Shown: positions 15,001 through 25,630 of the stretch, in pieces
How positions within the stretch are numbered: position 1 is the first letter of the stretch
How the letters are laid out: every line of letters starts with the position of its first letter
Source: Phlyctochytrium arcticum
Lineage: Eukaryota; Chytridiomycota; Chytridiomycetes; Chytridiales; Chytridiaceae
NCBI GenBank assembly: GCA_025602905.1
Contig: JAHLKI010000012.1
Coordinates: forward strand, 372,001 to 436,000
DNA: 64,000 nt
Direction of reading: 5' to 3'
Program-made: the position numbers and the translations under genes
The notes under the pieces: model-generated
Database searches by the model: none
What the model was told of the DNA's origin: nothing
The model's input: only the letters and a program-made list of their open reading frames with translations

Positions 15001-16401
15001 GGGCGCACACTATTGGTTAGTAGCTGTGCATGAGGCATATGGTCACCCAGGCATTGATTCTTGTTCCAGGGTTTGTATTACGATGTCACGGGCGAAGAGG
15101 AAGAGTCGGAACTTGAAATTGCAGAAGCTCAGAAACTTCACAAAGCTACCATGCCGCCAGGTGCGCAGTCATGGGGTCGTACTTTTGATGGGTGCAGAGG
15201 CTAAAAATTCTTTTGGCGTAATTTAGAAGCGCCGTCAATTCATTTATCTGTTGCCGAGTTTCTCATTCATTGCCACGCCGGCCAATTGGCTGAGCGTGCA
15301 CTTTCTCAGGTACTAGCCATCCCTTCATGCCTACGTATTCACATTCATCCTGACAGATTTTTAAATTGTAGGAAATTCTGGCCACCGGCCCTAAAGTTAA
15401 ACCATATCTGCTCTTAAGCCACCTTGAGATTCAGCGTGGGAATTACAAGCTGGCAGCAGATTATCTCAAAGACGCGCTCAACGTTCAGCAGGATGACCCG
15501 AACGTGTGGGCTGCGCTTGGTGAGCGTCAAATCTCCATTCAAGCCTACCGTGTAGACTCATGCGAATATTATCAGGACATTTACAATACGTTCAAAAACA
15601 GAACGACGCAGCACAATTGTCGTATGAGACTGTTTTGTCATTCACAAAAGGTACGTGTGCTATTCCTCGACATCTCCTCCTTGACGCGACTGACAAAATG
15701 AAATCTTGAATTTCTCAGACTCAAACGATATGCCGCTTGTTTACATGCGGCTTGGATCTATACATCTTCATCAAGCCATCAGCCGTAAACCTGTTGATGT
15801 TGCTGGTGCCCGAATGGCAAAATCAATGTACCTACGTGCATGCCATGCAGGACCATCTGCGGCTTCTTGGTTGGGAGTGGGACGAGCATGCTTGGCTCTC
15901 GAAACTTGGGATGAGGCGGAAGATGCTTTGGCCGTAAGACACTGTGGTGGTATTTATCTGCTGCGCAACACTAATGACCTTATGCTTTCAGGAGGCCAAC
16001 GTACTGAACAACAGGAATGCAGAAGTCTGGGCACATCTTGCCCTGCTGAATATTAAGCAAGATCGATCTTTCGAATCCAGTCAGTGCATTGCCCAAGCAC
16101 TTCGTCTTGGGGTCCGTGACGCGAGTGTTTTACGGTAAGCCGTTCACCTGACGAGAAAATTGGGAGTAAAAATTTACATTTCTTTTTGTTTTCCAGATCT
16201 GCTGCTCAAGCGCTTTTGTCGGCCAATCAACCTACGGTAGCTGTTGAATGCTTGCGCGCGAGTCTCGAACTTGAGCCAGATAATCTGGAGGCACAACACG
16301 CGTTTGAAGCTGCCTTGAAGCAAGCTGGCGATGAATTGGAAGACCTGGGAGTAAAAGAAAAGCCAACCACTCCGCTGCGGGCTTCCAGGGTAGAAGCATA
16401 G
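12034..16401 (+). CDS. CFAP70: Cilia- and flagella-associated protein 70 (TTC18) homologue
   Basis: Eighteen exons: 12034-12288, 12353-12836, 12906-13016, 13084-13397, 13465-13585, 13645-13791, 13856-13947, 14019-14249, 14310-14405, 14473-14846, 14901-15015, 15070-15160, 15227-15309, 15372-15519, 15576-15650, 15719-15933, 15992-16134, 16197-16401. All phases agree, giving 1099 aa, close to animal CFAP70. The N-terminal part resembles the C2-like domain of this family (VALTIKVTAAKNIKGAKGDHV). The middle carries ITKSVTDFIPRR and RRKKFFFHLNKSGAYFSFKE. The C-terminal half is a TPR array (DYGCFCMRNGFMSKGEECYR, EVWAHLALLNI, AVECLRASLELEPDNLEAQ). CFAP70 acts in the axoneme near the outer dynein arm region. 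Its presence indicates a motile flagellum. A few acceptors are short or non-T-rich, such as the one before 13084. Confidence 0.9.
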
Positions 16402-16848
16402 GCTTTTTGATGAGATTTCTTTGCTTATTCTTGTACATAAGTGCTTACTGCACTATTAATCGTCCTTGTTAATAATGAGAGTCTACCCACGTAATTTCTC
16501 AATATCTCATCCCACATTCTTTATTTCTTGGCTTTGCTATAAACGAGAATGATTTTTGATCACAGCGTTGATGCTATGAATTTCAATCAATGCAAAGGTA
16601 ACGTTGCACAGAACAAAGTTTAATGGCAATTACATTGACTCATAGAAAATTGCAGCATATATATATAACCCCACACCGCTGTGGGGTCCTTGGGATTTTG
16701 TATAAAAGGAACAGGTAACAAGTATTCCGCCTACCTTGCAGCACACGCTGCTTAAAATCATTAAAAGGTAAGAAGGTCATTCGGGTCCTTGGGGTAATTT
16801 TGCAGCCTATATCGCTTATTCCATTGCAGAAAAACATATCGGTAAACA
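16402..16848. promoter_or_regulatory. Intergenic region with hairpin and TATA-like box upstream of the GliT-like gene
   Basis: This 447-bp interval has a perfect 7-bp stem with 4-nt loop at 16669-16686 (CCCCACA / TGTGGGG). A TATAAAAGG lies at about 16699-16708, 140-150 nt before the next ATG. The words GGGTCCTTGGG and TTTTGCAGC recur at about 16682 and 16785. These may be regulatory sites; this is inference. Confidence 0.4.
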
Positions 16849-17883
16849 ATGCCCGATTCATCAGAACCTGTACTTTATGATGTTCTCATTGTTGGAGGAG
16901 GTCCAGGCGGTCTCGCAACTGCAACGGCCCTTTCTCGGCAATTGCGGACAGCCGCCCTCTTTGACTCTGGGGTCTACCGCAACGCGCGCGCATCGCATAT
17001 GCACAACTACCTGGGATTCGACCACGTCCCGCCTGCTGAACTTCGAGCCAAAGGCCGAAAGGACCTTCAAGCGCGTTACAACACGACCACTTTCATTGAC
17101 CGGCAGATTGTTTCCATCGCTAAATTACCAGTCAAGGCTTCCGATGGCTCAGATGTCCATGTTTTCAAAGCTATAGACTCTGCTTCACAAACGCATTTTG
17201 GTCGGTCCGTGGTCATCGCGGCTGGCGTGGCAGATATTATGCCCAGCGGCATTGAAGGATTCGCTGATTGCTGGGGTAGAGGTATCTTTCACTGCCTGTT
17301 CTGCCACGGATTTGAAGAGCGCGGAGCACATAGCGCCGGTGTCTTGACGGGTGGGATGGTCAGTGTGGGCAAGATGGCAATGCATATGGGCCATATGGCC
17401 AAGCAATTGGCACAGACAGTGACACTTTACACCAACGGCGATGAAGTGATGGCTCAAGAACTAGTAGCCGCGGGAGGAGCTTTCAAAGTAGACAAACGAC
17501 AAATCATCAAGGTGGAGATGTCAGCGGGTGCGAAAGCGACTGGAGGCGGCCAAGAGGAAAGCGACAAGCATTTTTCTGATATTACTCTCTACTTTGCGGA
17601 TGGGCAGTCAGTCAGAGAGGGTTTTCTTGCTCACGCGCCCAAGACCAAGGCAAACGGGCCTTTTGCTGAACAGCTGGGACTAGAACTAAGTGAGAGCGGC
17701 GACTACAAAACAGTCAACTTTTTCGGAGAATCAACCACCCCAGGAGTTTACGCCGTTGGTGACTGTGGCCAGATGGTCAAGGCTGTTGCAACGGCGACTG
17801 CAAGTGGGGCTATTGCCGCTGCTGGGATGACCATGTATCTGGCTGCAAATCCCAAGGACATTGTTCTTCCCCAAGATAGTTAG
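16849..17883 (+). CDS. GliT-like thioredoxin-reductase-family dithiol oxidase
   Basis: A single-exon gene of 344 aa starts at ATG 16849. The N-terminal FAD-binding motif is IVGGGPGGLATA (residues 14-25). A redox CLFC pair lies in FHCLFCHGFEERG (about residue 148), and a C-terminal FAD motif GVYAVGDCGQ (about 301) is followed by the Ala-rich helix. The CLFCHG-type active site and lack of a long NADPH-reductase tail resemble the GliT/HlmI group of fungal dithiol oxidases rather than canonical thioredoxin reductase (CATC). Those enzymes close disulfides in epidithio metabolites, but here no biosynthetic cluster is present, so the substrate is unknown. Unlike most neighbours it has no introns, which may reflect retro-copying or transfer. 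Confidence 0.85.
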   Translation: MPDSSEPVLYDVLIVGGGPGGLATATALSRQLRTAALFDSGVYRNARASHMHNYLGFDHVPPAELRAKGRKDLQARYNTTTFIDRQIVSIAKLPVKASDGSDVHVFKAIDSASQTHFGRSVVIAAGVADIMPSGIEGFADCWGRGIFHCLFCHGFEERGAHSAGVLTGGMVSVGKMAMHMGHMAKQLAQTVTLYTNGDEVMAQELVAAGGAFKVDKRQIIKVEMSAGAKATGGGQEESDKHFSDITLYFADGQSVREGFLAHAPKTKANGPFAEQLGLELSESGDYKTVNFFGESTTPGVYAVGDCGQMVKAVATATASGAIAAAGMTMYLAANPKDIVLPQDS

Positions 17884-18396
17884 TAACTTGATGAGGACCT
17901 AGCATTAGCACTCTTTTAATGGACTAGTATCCTAGAGTGTCGCCCTGTACATAACACACCATAATATACCAATCATCTTCCGACCCACCTGCATTTTTGG
18001 ATCCGATCACATAGAGTGGGTTTCTGCGGGAAGCGCATACCAAAAGTCAATAGTATCAGACAAAGCAAGGCGGACATACCCTTGAAAAGCGTCCTGCCGG
18101 TGTCCTTGAGACGCGCTGTCCACTGTCTGATCCACTCTCGCAAAGCTCGATTTCGTCTCAAACGTGTCTCGCTGGTATGTGCAGACCTGAGAAAGGAATC
18201 ACGATGGGTTCCTGCGAAATAGCTGAGGCCGGGAGTAGGAAGTAACTGGTGTCTCGCTGCCACCGACAAAAAAGTCCAAAACGCCCGTGTTGGCACGATC
18301 GAATCTGGTCACATCTGCTGTGTGAACATTCTTTGCTGGCCTCGAGCTTTCGGCGATCAGTCTGCATCCAAAACTTGAGGACCAAGTACGAACGAA
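17884..18396. other. Intergenic region, possible small minus-strand exons
   Basis: The interval is about 510 bp. On the minus strand a frame at about 18197-18085 could be spliced through a good 56-nt intron (donor GTATGT, acceptor CGCAG) to a short terminal exon ending at a TGA near 18023. This would give a basic C-terminus (TSETRLRRNRALREWIRQ...). No convincing start exon was found, so no gene is called. Confidence 0.3.
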
Positions 18397-19428
18397 ATGG
18401 GAGGAAAAGCGCTCCGTTCGATCTCTTCAACCCGCATGTGTCCGTCCACTTACCGCAATCTGTCGGCCAAACTCTACGCTCTCCTCCTTCCGCGCTTTGC
18501 CCACCTCACTATTCCCCCGCCTCGCCTCGACAAACTCTCACACGGAGACATTGACTTCATCGCCGTACCCCATCCCGGACGACCAGCATTTGCCCCGACC
18601 GTTGAAATCAGTTCTCCTGAATGGGTGAAAAACGGCCACGTTCTGAGCTTTGCATTTGAGGATCGCCAGGTGGATATCATTGAGGTGGAAGACCTGCAAG
18701 CACTCCGCTTTGCCGAATTGACCAATTCGTATGGTGGCGTTGGAAATATCCTGGGCCGAGCAGCGAAAGCGGTTGGACTAAAGTGCGGCCACCTCTCATT
18801 CAGAGTCTCAGTTCCAATCAAGAGTGTGGATGGGGGCGCAGAGCAAGAACTTGAGTTATCACGCGATATAGAGAGAGTCTGCGCATTCTATGGGCTGGAT
18901 TATGGTCGATGGAAAAGCGGGTTTAGCGCTCAGGAACAGGTTTATGAATGGTTAGTGGGAGGAGAAGCGACCTGGATATGGAAAGCATTCATCCTTGCGC
19001 AGGAGGCCATCCGCAAGCCACCCAGGGGAGATCCAACCGTACATGATGAGTTCTTGGCTTATTGTCAAACCTCCAATCATCTGCAGGCACGACGCAGCAC
19101 CGATATACACCTTCCCCCCAGCATGGTCACTGACGCCTTGACTTTCTTTGATCAGCACAAAGCGTACGCGCAATTGATTGCAAGAGCAAGTATGCAGAAT
19201 GAGGCACACGCGATCTACAATGGTCGTCAAGTGATGCTCTGGACGGGGTTGACTGGCGGTTCGACATTAGGCAAATTAATGTCGAGGGTGAAGGAGTTGG
19301 TATTGGGAGATGCGCCTTTTACCAAAGATTACTTTGCTGAGAGGGTATTGGAAGTTGGACAGGAGGGAATGAAGGTGTTGGTGCTAAAAGAGTATCAGAC
19401 AATGCAACTGGAGAGCGGTTATCCGTAG
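18397..19428 (+). CDS. Putative nucleotidyltransferase-fold protein, function unknown
   Basis: A single-exon gene of 343 aa starts at ATG 18397. Residues around 50-56 (HGDIDFIAV) and about 90-94 (QVDIIEV) look like the paired acidic motifs (DxD ... D) of the Pol-beta nucleotidyltransferase superfamily. The MGGKALRS at the N-terminus could be the glycine-containing first strand and helix. The remainder (GGVGNILGRAAKAVGLKCGH, RDIERVCAFYGLDYGRWKSGF) is helical and not recognised. The spacing from the N-terminal glycines to the first carboxylates is longer than in typical members, so the assignment is tentative. No partner gene is adjacent that would point to a toxin-antitoxin or RNA-modification role. 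It could also be a fungus-specific uncharacterised family. Confidence 0.55.
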   Translation: MGGKALRSISSTRMCPSTYRNLSAKLYALLLPRFAHLTIPPPRLDKLSHGDIDFIAVPHPGRPAFAPTVEISSPEWVKNGHVLSFAFEDRQVDIIEVEDLQALRFAELTNSYGGVGNILGRAAKAVGLKCGHLSFRVSVPIKSVDGGAEQELELSRDIERVCAFYGLDYGRWKSGFSAQEQVYEWLVGGEATWIWKAFILAQEAIRKPPRGDPTVHDEFLAYCQTSNHLQARRSTDIHLPPSMVTDALTFFDQHKAYAQLIARASMQNEAHAIYNGRQVMLWTGLTGGSTLGKLMSRVKELVLGDAPFTKDYFAERVLEVGQEGMKVLVLKEYQTMQLESGYP

Positions 19429-19919
19429 ATTTTCAATGTTTTAGTGTTGCTGTCCTGCGCAGTTGCATATCAACGCACATCCATTGAAGCGGTAAGCCTC
19501 TATGCGTAACGCGCGCGTGCGTGATAATTACCTCCAAGGTAAAGAATGGGCATCTTCAACGTGGCTCATTCGCCCGCCAGGCCTTTAGCGTCAGTATTCC
19601 CGTGGTCAAATGGAGATGTATTAGACGGGAAAGCTCCTTGATTGGGGAGTGTATTCAAGTCACTTCTGCAATCATGCACACAGTTATGATGTTAAATAGA
19701 AAGTACTGTATTAGTGTAGGGCCACGCACAGGGCGTGTCATACAGAGAACAAAAAAAAAGTGACATATATGTGCAGATTGGGAAAAATGAAGAGACAACG
19801 TTGTCTAGCAGGGAGCATGAGGAAAATGACACCCCTTTCTACACGTTGGTCGACAAGTAGAAGGCAGATTGAGTGTGAGATGTCATGAAGGGTGAGAGAT
19901 GGATAAAAGGGTGAAGGAT
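19429..19919. other. Convergent 3' flanks, nothing recognised
   Basis: The interval of about 490 bp between the convergent ends of the nucleotidyltransferase-like gene and EF-Tu has a short poly-A tract near 19750. No conserved frame is seen. Confidence 0.5.
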
Positions 19920-21713
19920 CTAGTCAAGCATCTTGGTAACGACACCGGTTCCAACAGTCTTGCCGCCCTCTCGCACAGTGAAGCGCAAACCCTCGTCAAT
20001 GGCGACTGTTGAAGCCAACTCAACTTGCATCTCAATGTTGTCTCCTGGCATAATCATTTTGCCGTCGTTGCGGTTCTTGACGCCAACTTCGTTTTCGGGC
20101 CATGTGAGAGTAGCGGTGACATCCATGGTTCGGGCAAACAATTGGGGCTTGTAGTTTTCAACGAATGGGGTATGACGTCCACCCTCTTCCTTCTTGAGAA
20201 TGTACATCTGGGACAGGAACTTCTTGTGGGGCTTGATGGTACCAGGCTTGGCAATGACTTGACCACGACGAAGCTGGTCACGCTTTAGACCACGAAGAAG
20301 AAGCCCAGCATTGTCACCAGCCTCAGCACGGTCAAGTTCCTTGTGGAACATCTCTACTCCAGTGATGGTGGTCTTGACCGTCTCACCATATCCGATAATC
20401 TCAACTTCGGCACCCTTGGTAATGAAACCACGTTCGACACTGCCGGTTGTGACAGTTCCACGTCCAGCGATGGAGAAAATATCCTCAATAGGCATCAGGA
20501 AAGGTTTCTCGAGATCACGGATGGGGGTTGGGATCCATTCGTCAACCGCCTTCATCAAGGCAATGATGGAGTCCTCGCCAATCTCCTTCTCGCGACCCTC
20601 CAAAGCGCAAAGAGCTGAACCCATAACAATTGGTGTCTCATCACCCTCGTAACCGTATTCACGGAGCAAATCACGCATCTCCATCTCGACCTATAACAAC
20701 ACCGTCAGACATGCTGATCGAAAACGCGATAAGAAATACTTCAGTTGGTACTGACCAGTTCCAACATCTCCTTGTCGTCAACAGCGTCCACTTTGTTGAT
20801 GAAAACAACCAGTTTCTTGACACCGACCTGGTTGGCAAGAAGCAAGTGTTCACGGGTTTGCGGCATCTGTCCATCAGTAGCTGAAACAACAATAATAGCT
20901 CCATCCATTTGGGCGGCTCCTGTAATCATGTTCTTGATGTAATCAGCGTGTCCAGGGCTAGAATGACAAATTTTTTAGGATAACTCGGATGGCTGTATAA
21001 ACAAATCCTATAACATACCAGTCAACGTGGGCGTAGTGACGGTTGGCGGTCTCGTATTCAACGTGGGTGGTGGAAATGGTGATACCTCGGGCACGTTCCT
21101 CGGGTGCCTTATCGATAGAGGCATAGTCTCGGAAGTCAGCACCTCCACCCTGGGACAAAACTGTAATTCAAAAAAAGACACATCAGCACCTGGGACCATT
21201 GAAGGTAAGGAAGAGAAGAGCCAACCTTTGGTGATGGCAGCAGTCAAAGATGTCTTTCCGTGATCGACGTGACCAATGGTACCAATGTTGACGTGGGGCT
21301 TTTGACGGTTGAATGTGGCCATTGATCGGACTGCGACAGACAGAAATACATTAAAACGACCCCAGTTTGATACGACAAAAAATCTTAGCAACGTACTGTA
21401 TTGAGATGGACGGGCAAATGTGTGGGCTGGTGTGGGGCGGGCAGAGGCAGTAAAGAAGTTGCGGGGACACTATAAAATTTTCAAGATCAGCCGATTGAAA
21501 GTCGTGCACAGAAGAGAATGAAACATACTGTTCGCAGGCTTCGGGTAACAGAGGCAGAGAGGATGGAGGCTGAACATTCACTTGGTCAGTCTTTCAAGAT
21601 CCTTTCGTTTGCTCAGCGGTCAACAGAAACTCACGGCAGGAGGAGGGAATTCCGCGGCGGCAAGGCTCAGCGGTTGCCCGTCGCAGCGTTGAGAAAGCAA
21701 GTCGGCCAGACAT
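19920..21713 (-). CDS. TUF1: Mitochondrial elongation factor Tu
   Basis: Seven exons on the minus strand: 21713-21635, 21569-21529, 21469-21397, 21330-21226, 21160-21019, 20957-20756, 20690-19920. They encode 470 aa. The first three exons give an Arg/Ser/Ala-rich presequence ([16 protein letters not shown]...). The mature protein starts near [18 protein letters not shown]-binding motifs are intact: GHVDHGKT, effector region RGITIST, DCPGHADY, NKVD and SAL. Domains 2 and 3 are complete, with [13 protein letters not shown] and the terminal [14 protein letters not shown]. It brings aminoacyl-tRNA to the mitoribosome. The presequence is split by three introns, typical of a targeting sequence added by exon joining. 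It diverges from the gene at 21913 with about 200 bp between them. Confidence 0.96.
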
Positions 21714-21912
21714 GTTGTGCTAGGAGCTCGTCGTCGTTGCAGGGAAGAGGAAGTTGAGAGAGGATTCGCTGGACAGGCTGCAGCAAATTGCGCTGAGGGT
21801 AAAGCTCCGCTCTTTGCGAACTTCAGTTTGGGTTGCCATGGCAATGCTCGCGGATCTAATGATTGACTATGGGGAAAAGACTATCAAATCCCTGTAGAAT
21901 GGAACCAAAGAA

Positions 21913-22483
21913 ATGACTACCGATACACCACAACCGCCCAGTAATTTGCAGGATCTTCTTCTGCGAACAGATGTGGCTCTTGACCGGCTTGACGCCCTCC
22001 TGCGGGATGCCCTGAATCGAGTCAACCCGTGGAGCGAGCCCATGACAGCAACAGAAGTCGCGGCGTATGAAGAGCACCTCAGGTCGGAAATGCAGTCTGT
22101 AAAGCAGGCCGCAGGGGATCTAATAATGGAAAGCATTGAGCAGGTGGGCTGGAGATACTTTGTCCTCAAATCTGTCCACGCGATCTAAGTTCTCATCAGA
22201 CTTTGAATACGTCCGAGTTCCCAACGATTCAAGAGCTTCAAGCAGAACGCAGCAGTCTCCTGAAGGTAATTCCTGCTTGTAAATTGTGACGATCCTTCTG
22301 GCAACGAGGCCTCATTGCGGGATCTAGGAGGACGCCAAATTGACTGCCGCTGCAGAGGCATTTGTGAATCGATGCTACCAACTTCAAGATGTTACAGATT
22401 CTATTATTGATGATGATACGGTGGCATCTGCCGCCAAGGTCCGAACAGATGTCGCACCTCCTCAGCTCATGGACACATCATGA
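21913..22483 (+). CDS. Small helical protein, possible Mediator subunit 22 homologue
   Basis: Three exons, 21913-22143, 22200-22265 and 22328-22483, encode 150 aa. The protein is predicted all helical. Residues 12-75 (LLLRTDVALDRLDALLRDA... AAGDLIMESIEQ) and 78-98 (LNTSEFPTIQELQAERSSLL) resemble in layout Med22/Srb6, where a helical N-terminus is followed by a DFPSVNE-like segment and a second coiled coil. Its short acidic tail is IIDDDTVASAAK. The resemblance is weak and by eye only, so the name is tentative. Another small coiled-coil subunit of a nuclear complex is possible. Splice phases are consistent and all signals canonical, so it is a real gene. It converges on NIF3 with 59 bp between the stops. 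Confidence 0.6.
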
Positions 22484-22542
22484 TGGGATAGACGGACCCT
22501 CTCAGAATCCAACGCGTCCGTTCTCTTGGGATTGGGCCCAGC

Positions 22543-23968
22543 TTATACAACGCGTAATGGGTCACAATCGATCTGACTGACTACAACATCCACAGCAGAA
22601 CCTCCCTCTTCTTTGAGCAACTCCGTCAATTTGTCTTGCAAGACATCTGACAGAAATCCACGCTCTAACCCGGGGTCATGTTGAGCATGGTGCGCCAAGA
22701 GAGCCCAACGCGATAAACGTACCTGTGTTGGTGTGTTCACACAAAATTACGCTGCGAGGATGAAAATTAGCCTCACCGAGTGGAACCAGGACTTAGAACA
22801 CCAATTGACGTACCAGGCGTTGTCCGCTACAGCAGCCAAAACTTCGTGGTGCGACATTTCGCCTTCGCGCCCCCTTCGCGTTAGTTTAACCATCCGGGAC
22901 AATCTCCCTCACGACATACCTGTAAAGTACAAATCTGTCTTCAATCCACCCAAGATAGAAGCCCCTAGTTGGCGTTTAGGCCAGATACATGCATCGAAAA
23001 TATCTGAATACATACCTGATCCTGCGCATATCCCAACTGTCGATATTTTGCCAGAGAATTTGTGCGGAGTGGACAAACGAACTAATGCGTTGTATCAGTT
23101 ATCTAAAGCCACATTGCAGTGACTGAATTCTGGGGGCACATTACCATGCTCAATTTTCAGATGCTTCTTGATCCGCGTTACCAGCTCCTCGATCGTGGCA
23201 GGGGTTTCCAGCTTATGTATACGGCCCGAACCTGCACCTTCATGACCTACATGGGGAACATGATCAGTGTCTTCTTCCGCGGTATCTTTATTTGAGATAC
23301 TGAATCCAAACCTTGTGGGGCGTTTGCGTTGACATTGATCACGGTCGTTTCTCCTTTGCCCAGTCCCTTGGCTAGCCAGTCATTGATGCCATTATGGCAG
23401 TTGTCGAGCGATGTGTGGGGAGCAAAGACGGAAACTCCTAAACAAACCAAAACATTTGAGATACCGCTGATAAAGAGACAAATTCCCGCTTTCTGGTTCC
23501 TACCTGACGCTACGCATTTCAATGCAATGGCTTGCTTCTCGTCATCCAGGCAAAGACGCTTGAAAGATTTGAACAGTGGAGGGTGGTAACTAGAAGGTAG
23601 CAGAACCATTACACCAAAGTCTTTTCCTCAGCCGAACATAAAGAAACATACGAAACAATCACTCCAACTTTAGGGTCTTTGAGAGCTTCTTCCAGAACAG
23701 GCTGTCATGTTGGATACATCAACGATTGCCAAATTTACAACGATCTGATCATACATACCTGGGTCAAGTCAATTGTCAGGAACACTCTGCTGGCATTCTC
23801 TCTAGGTATCGGTGTTTCAATCAAAGTTCCAACCTGGTTGGATTATTAGAATGATGACTTTTGACTTTGGGTAAAAATGACAGGACAAACATTGTCCCAA
23901 GCGGATTCAGCCAGCTTCAAAGGCGCAATCTTTTCCATGCATCGGGCTACGCGTTGCAAGAGGGCCAT
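22543..23968 (-). CDS. NIF3: NIF3-like protein (GTP cyclohydrolase I type 2/NIF3 family)
   Basis: Eleven exons on the minus strand: 23968-23891, 23833-23759, 23701-23652, 23589-23504, 23437-23312, 23246-23145, 23081-23016, 22964-22920, 22862-22814, 22751-22723, 22664-22543. They encode 275 aa. Family hallmarks are in order: APLKLAESAWDNVGTLIE, VIVSYHPPLFKSFKRL, FAPHTSLDNCHNGINDWLAKGL, GRIHKLETP, VGICAGSGASILGGLKTDLY, FTGEMSHHEVLAA, VILCEHTNTERGFL and a C-terminal IDCDPLRVV. The His/Asp/Glu residues that bind two metals in the family are therefore present (YHPP, HTSLD, HH, EH, NTER). The biochemical role of NIF3 is not settled. Exons are unusually small (29-126 nt), which hides the gene from frame-based searching. 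Confidence 0.93.
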
Positions 23969-24238
23969 GGTGATGTATGTTCTGCTAAAGAATTGGTTGT
24001 CCTGACCGTCGTTTTATCAAACAATTGCGATGCTTTCCAACCAAGATCAGAATTTCAAAAGTGACGAAAGCGAAACTTGCTCAAAAGAGTTAAGTTGCCC
24101 ATATGCAGAAAGATTAAAAAGTACATAAGTGTCTACTCTCAGAGAGTCAGAAGTCCAACACAATAATGGATGAGGTTGGGGGAGAAGAAAGGAAAGAATA
24201 AATGCATGCATCAACTGTTGGTAGAAGTGCTAAGAGAA

Positions 24239-25346
24239 TTAGGCGACACTCTTCCATTGTGTCACTGTTAACGGAGATAAACAAAGCTGATTTAGAAACG
24301 GTGACCTCCAAAAGAGATTTGATTTGAAAAGCACGTACCTCCTCCCATTATAGAAGTGAATGCGCCGATCAGCCCAACAATGCCGCTCTCGACCTTCACG
24401 TACTCAAGGCCTGATGCGGGCAAGAGCATATCGAGACCGTCCTGTACGAGGTTCCACTGGAGCTTGGCTTGAGCGCTGTTGGCAGAGTCAAATAAGTCTC
24501 TCAGCATTCAATGAAAGAGTAAGTGGATGGGATGCTTACGCGCGCAAGATTACTACGTTCTTGTGGGCCGTCTTGTCGTCTACCTTGCCCGCCTGCAAAG
24601 CCTTCTTTTCGGTCTCGATGCGTCGTGCGGTTTGGCGCATCTGATGCAAGCCACTCATGAAAGACGCAATCAAGGCAATCAGCCAGCATTTCATTCCTCG
24701 TTTGGTAATCTCTTTGATAGAGTCAAACTTGACAACACCAGCAGTGTTGGCCTGAGTGATTCTCGTCAGATGTGATTCCATGGCTAAATGACTTTATGTT
24801 CTTACCCATTGGCAAGTATCAGCCATGAGCCACAAAGCCATAAACGTGTTTTTGATGGTTGCGAGAGTGCGCGTGGTGTCATCCGGTGCAGAGGACGCTT
24901 TCTGAATGTTGCGGGCAAACTCGATTTGCCGACCAACACGCATCACTAAACCAAAAAGATATCAATGCATTGTTGTACATGACCTTGTTCTCAACACATT
25001 GCAAGAACTTGCATACATTTGCGGGTCTGTGAAACACTTCCCATCAACTTTGTAAGGCGCTCCAGCGTGTTCTCCTCATATCCATGACGCTGGCCGTGCC
25101 AGATCAGAAAGCGGGCAAAGTACTGCACGAATCTGGGATATCTCAATCAGAACTTCTTCTTCTCCACTGGCCAGCGGTGCCCTTTAACACCTCCTTACCT
25201 GTGAATTCGGTCGCGACCTAAACCAACGGGGAGAGTGATGAGATGGTGGATCTCGCTAGGGGCACTTGTATCGCAATCCTACCTGTCGTCGTCGACAAGA
25301 ATTTGACCGTCTGGTCGTGCGTCTTGGTTGAGATTAGGGCGTTCAT
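24239..25346 (-). CDS. PEX11: Peroxisomal membrane protein PEX11
   Basis: Seven exons on the minus strand: 25346-25283, 25217-25199, 25132-25017, 24945-24806, 24751-24540, 24499-24339, 24264-24239. They encode 245 aa, the family length. Recognisable strings are the N-terminal amphipathic region with DRIHRFVQYFARFL, then RLTKLMGSVSQTRKLMRVGR, DTTRTLATIKNTFMALWLMADTCQW, and a C-terminal membrane segment ESGIVGLIGAFTSIMGGVTQW. PEX11 elongates peroxisomes and promotes fission. The final 26-nt exon is inferred: reading through instead would end the protein at a TAA at 24292. The spliced end (VTQWKSVA) is closer to fungal PEX11 tails. The small 19-nt exon 2 is required to join the conserved sequence. 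Confidence 0.9.
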
Positions 25347-25630
25347 GGTGGTGGAGCTACGGAGATGGGCCTGAGCAATTTCCCGATGATGTTGGCGCTC
25401 CGAACTCCGAACTTACCCGCGGTCACGTGAACGACAAAGTACTGAATCTGCGCAGCACTGCAACATCTCAACACGAAGGAGCAGCTAGGAGCAGTATTAG
25501 TTGCTGCCGAGAGAGTCCTAACAAGCATGAAAGCGGGTGTGTGTCTTAAGACCGGACGGATAACAAATTTATTGTAATATCTAATGTACATCTATGAAGC
25601 TACGTATATGGTTGAATGTCTCTCTTCAAA

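Noticed and set aside
22733..23122. Plus-strand open frame of about 130 codons
   Set aside because: It is antisense to NIF3 exons 7-10, which match the family residue by residue; the plus frame has no family resemblance.
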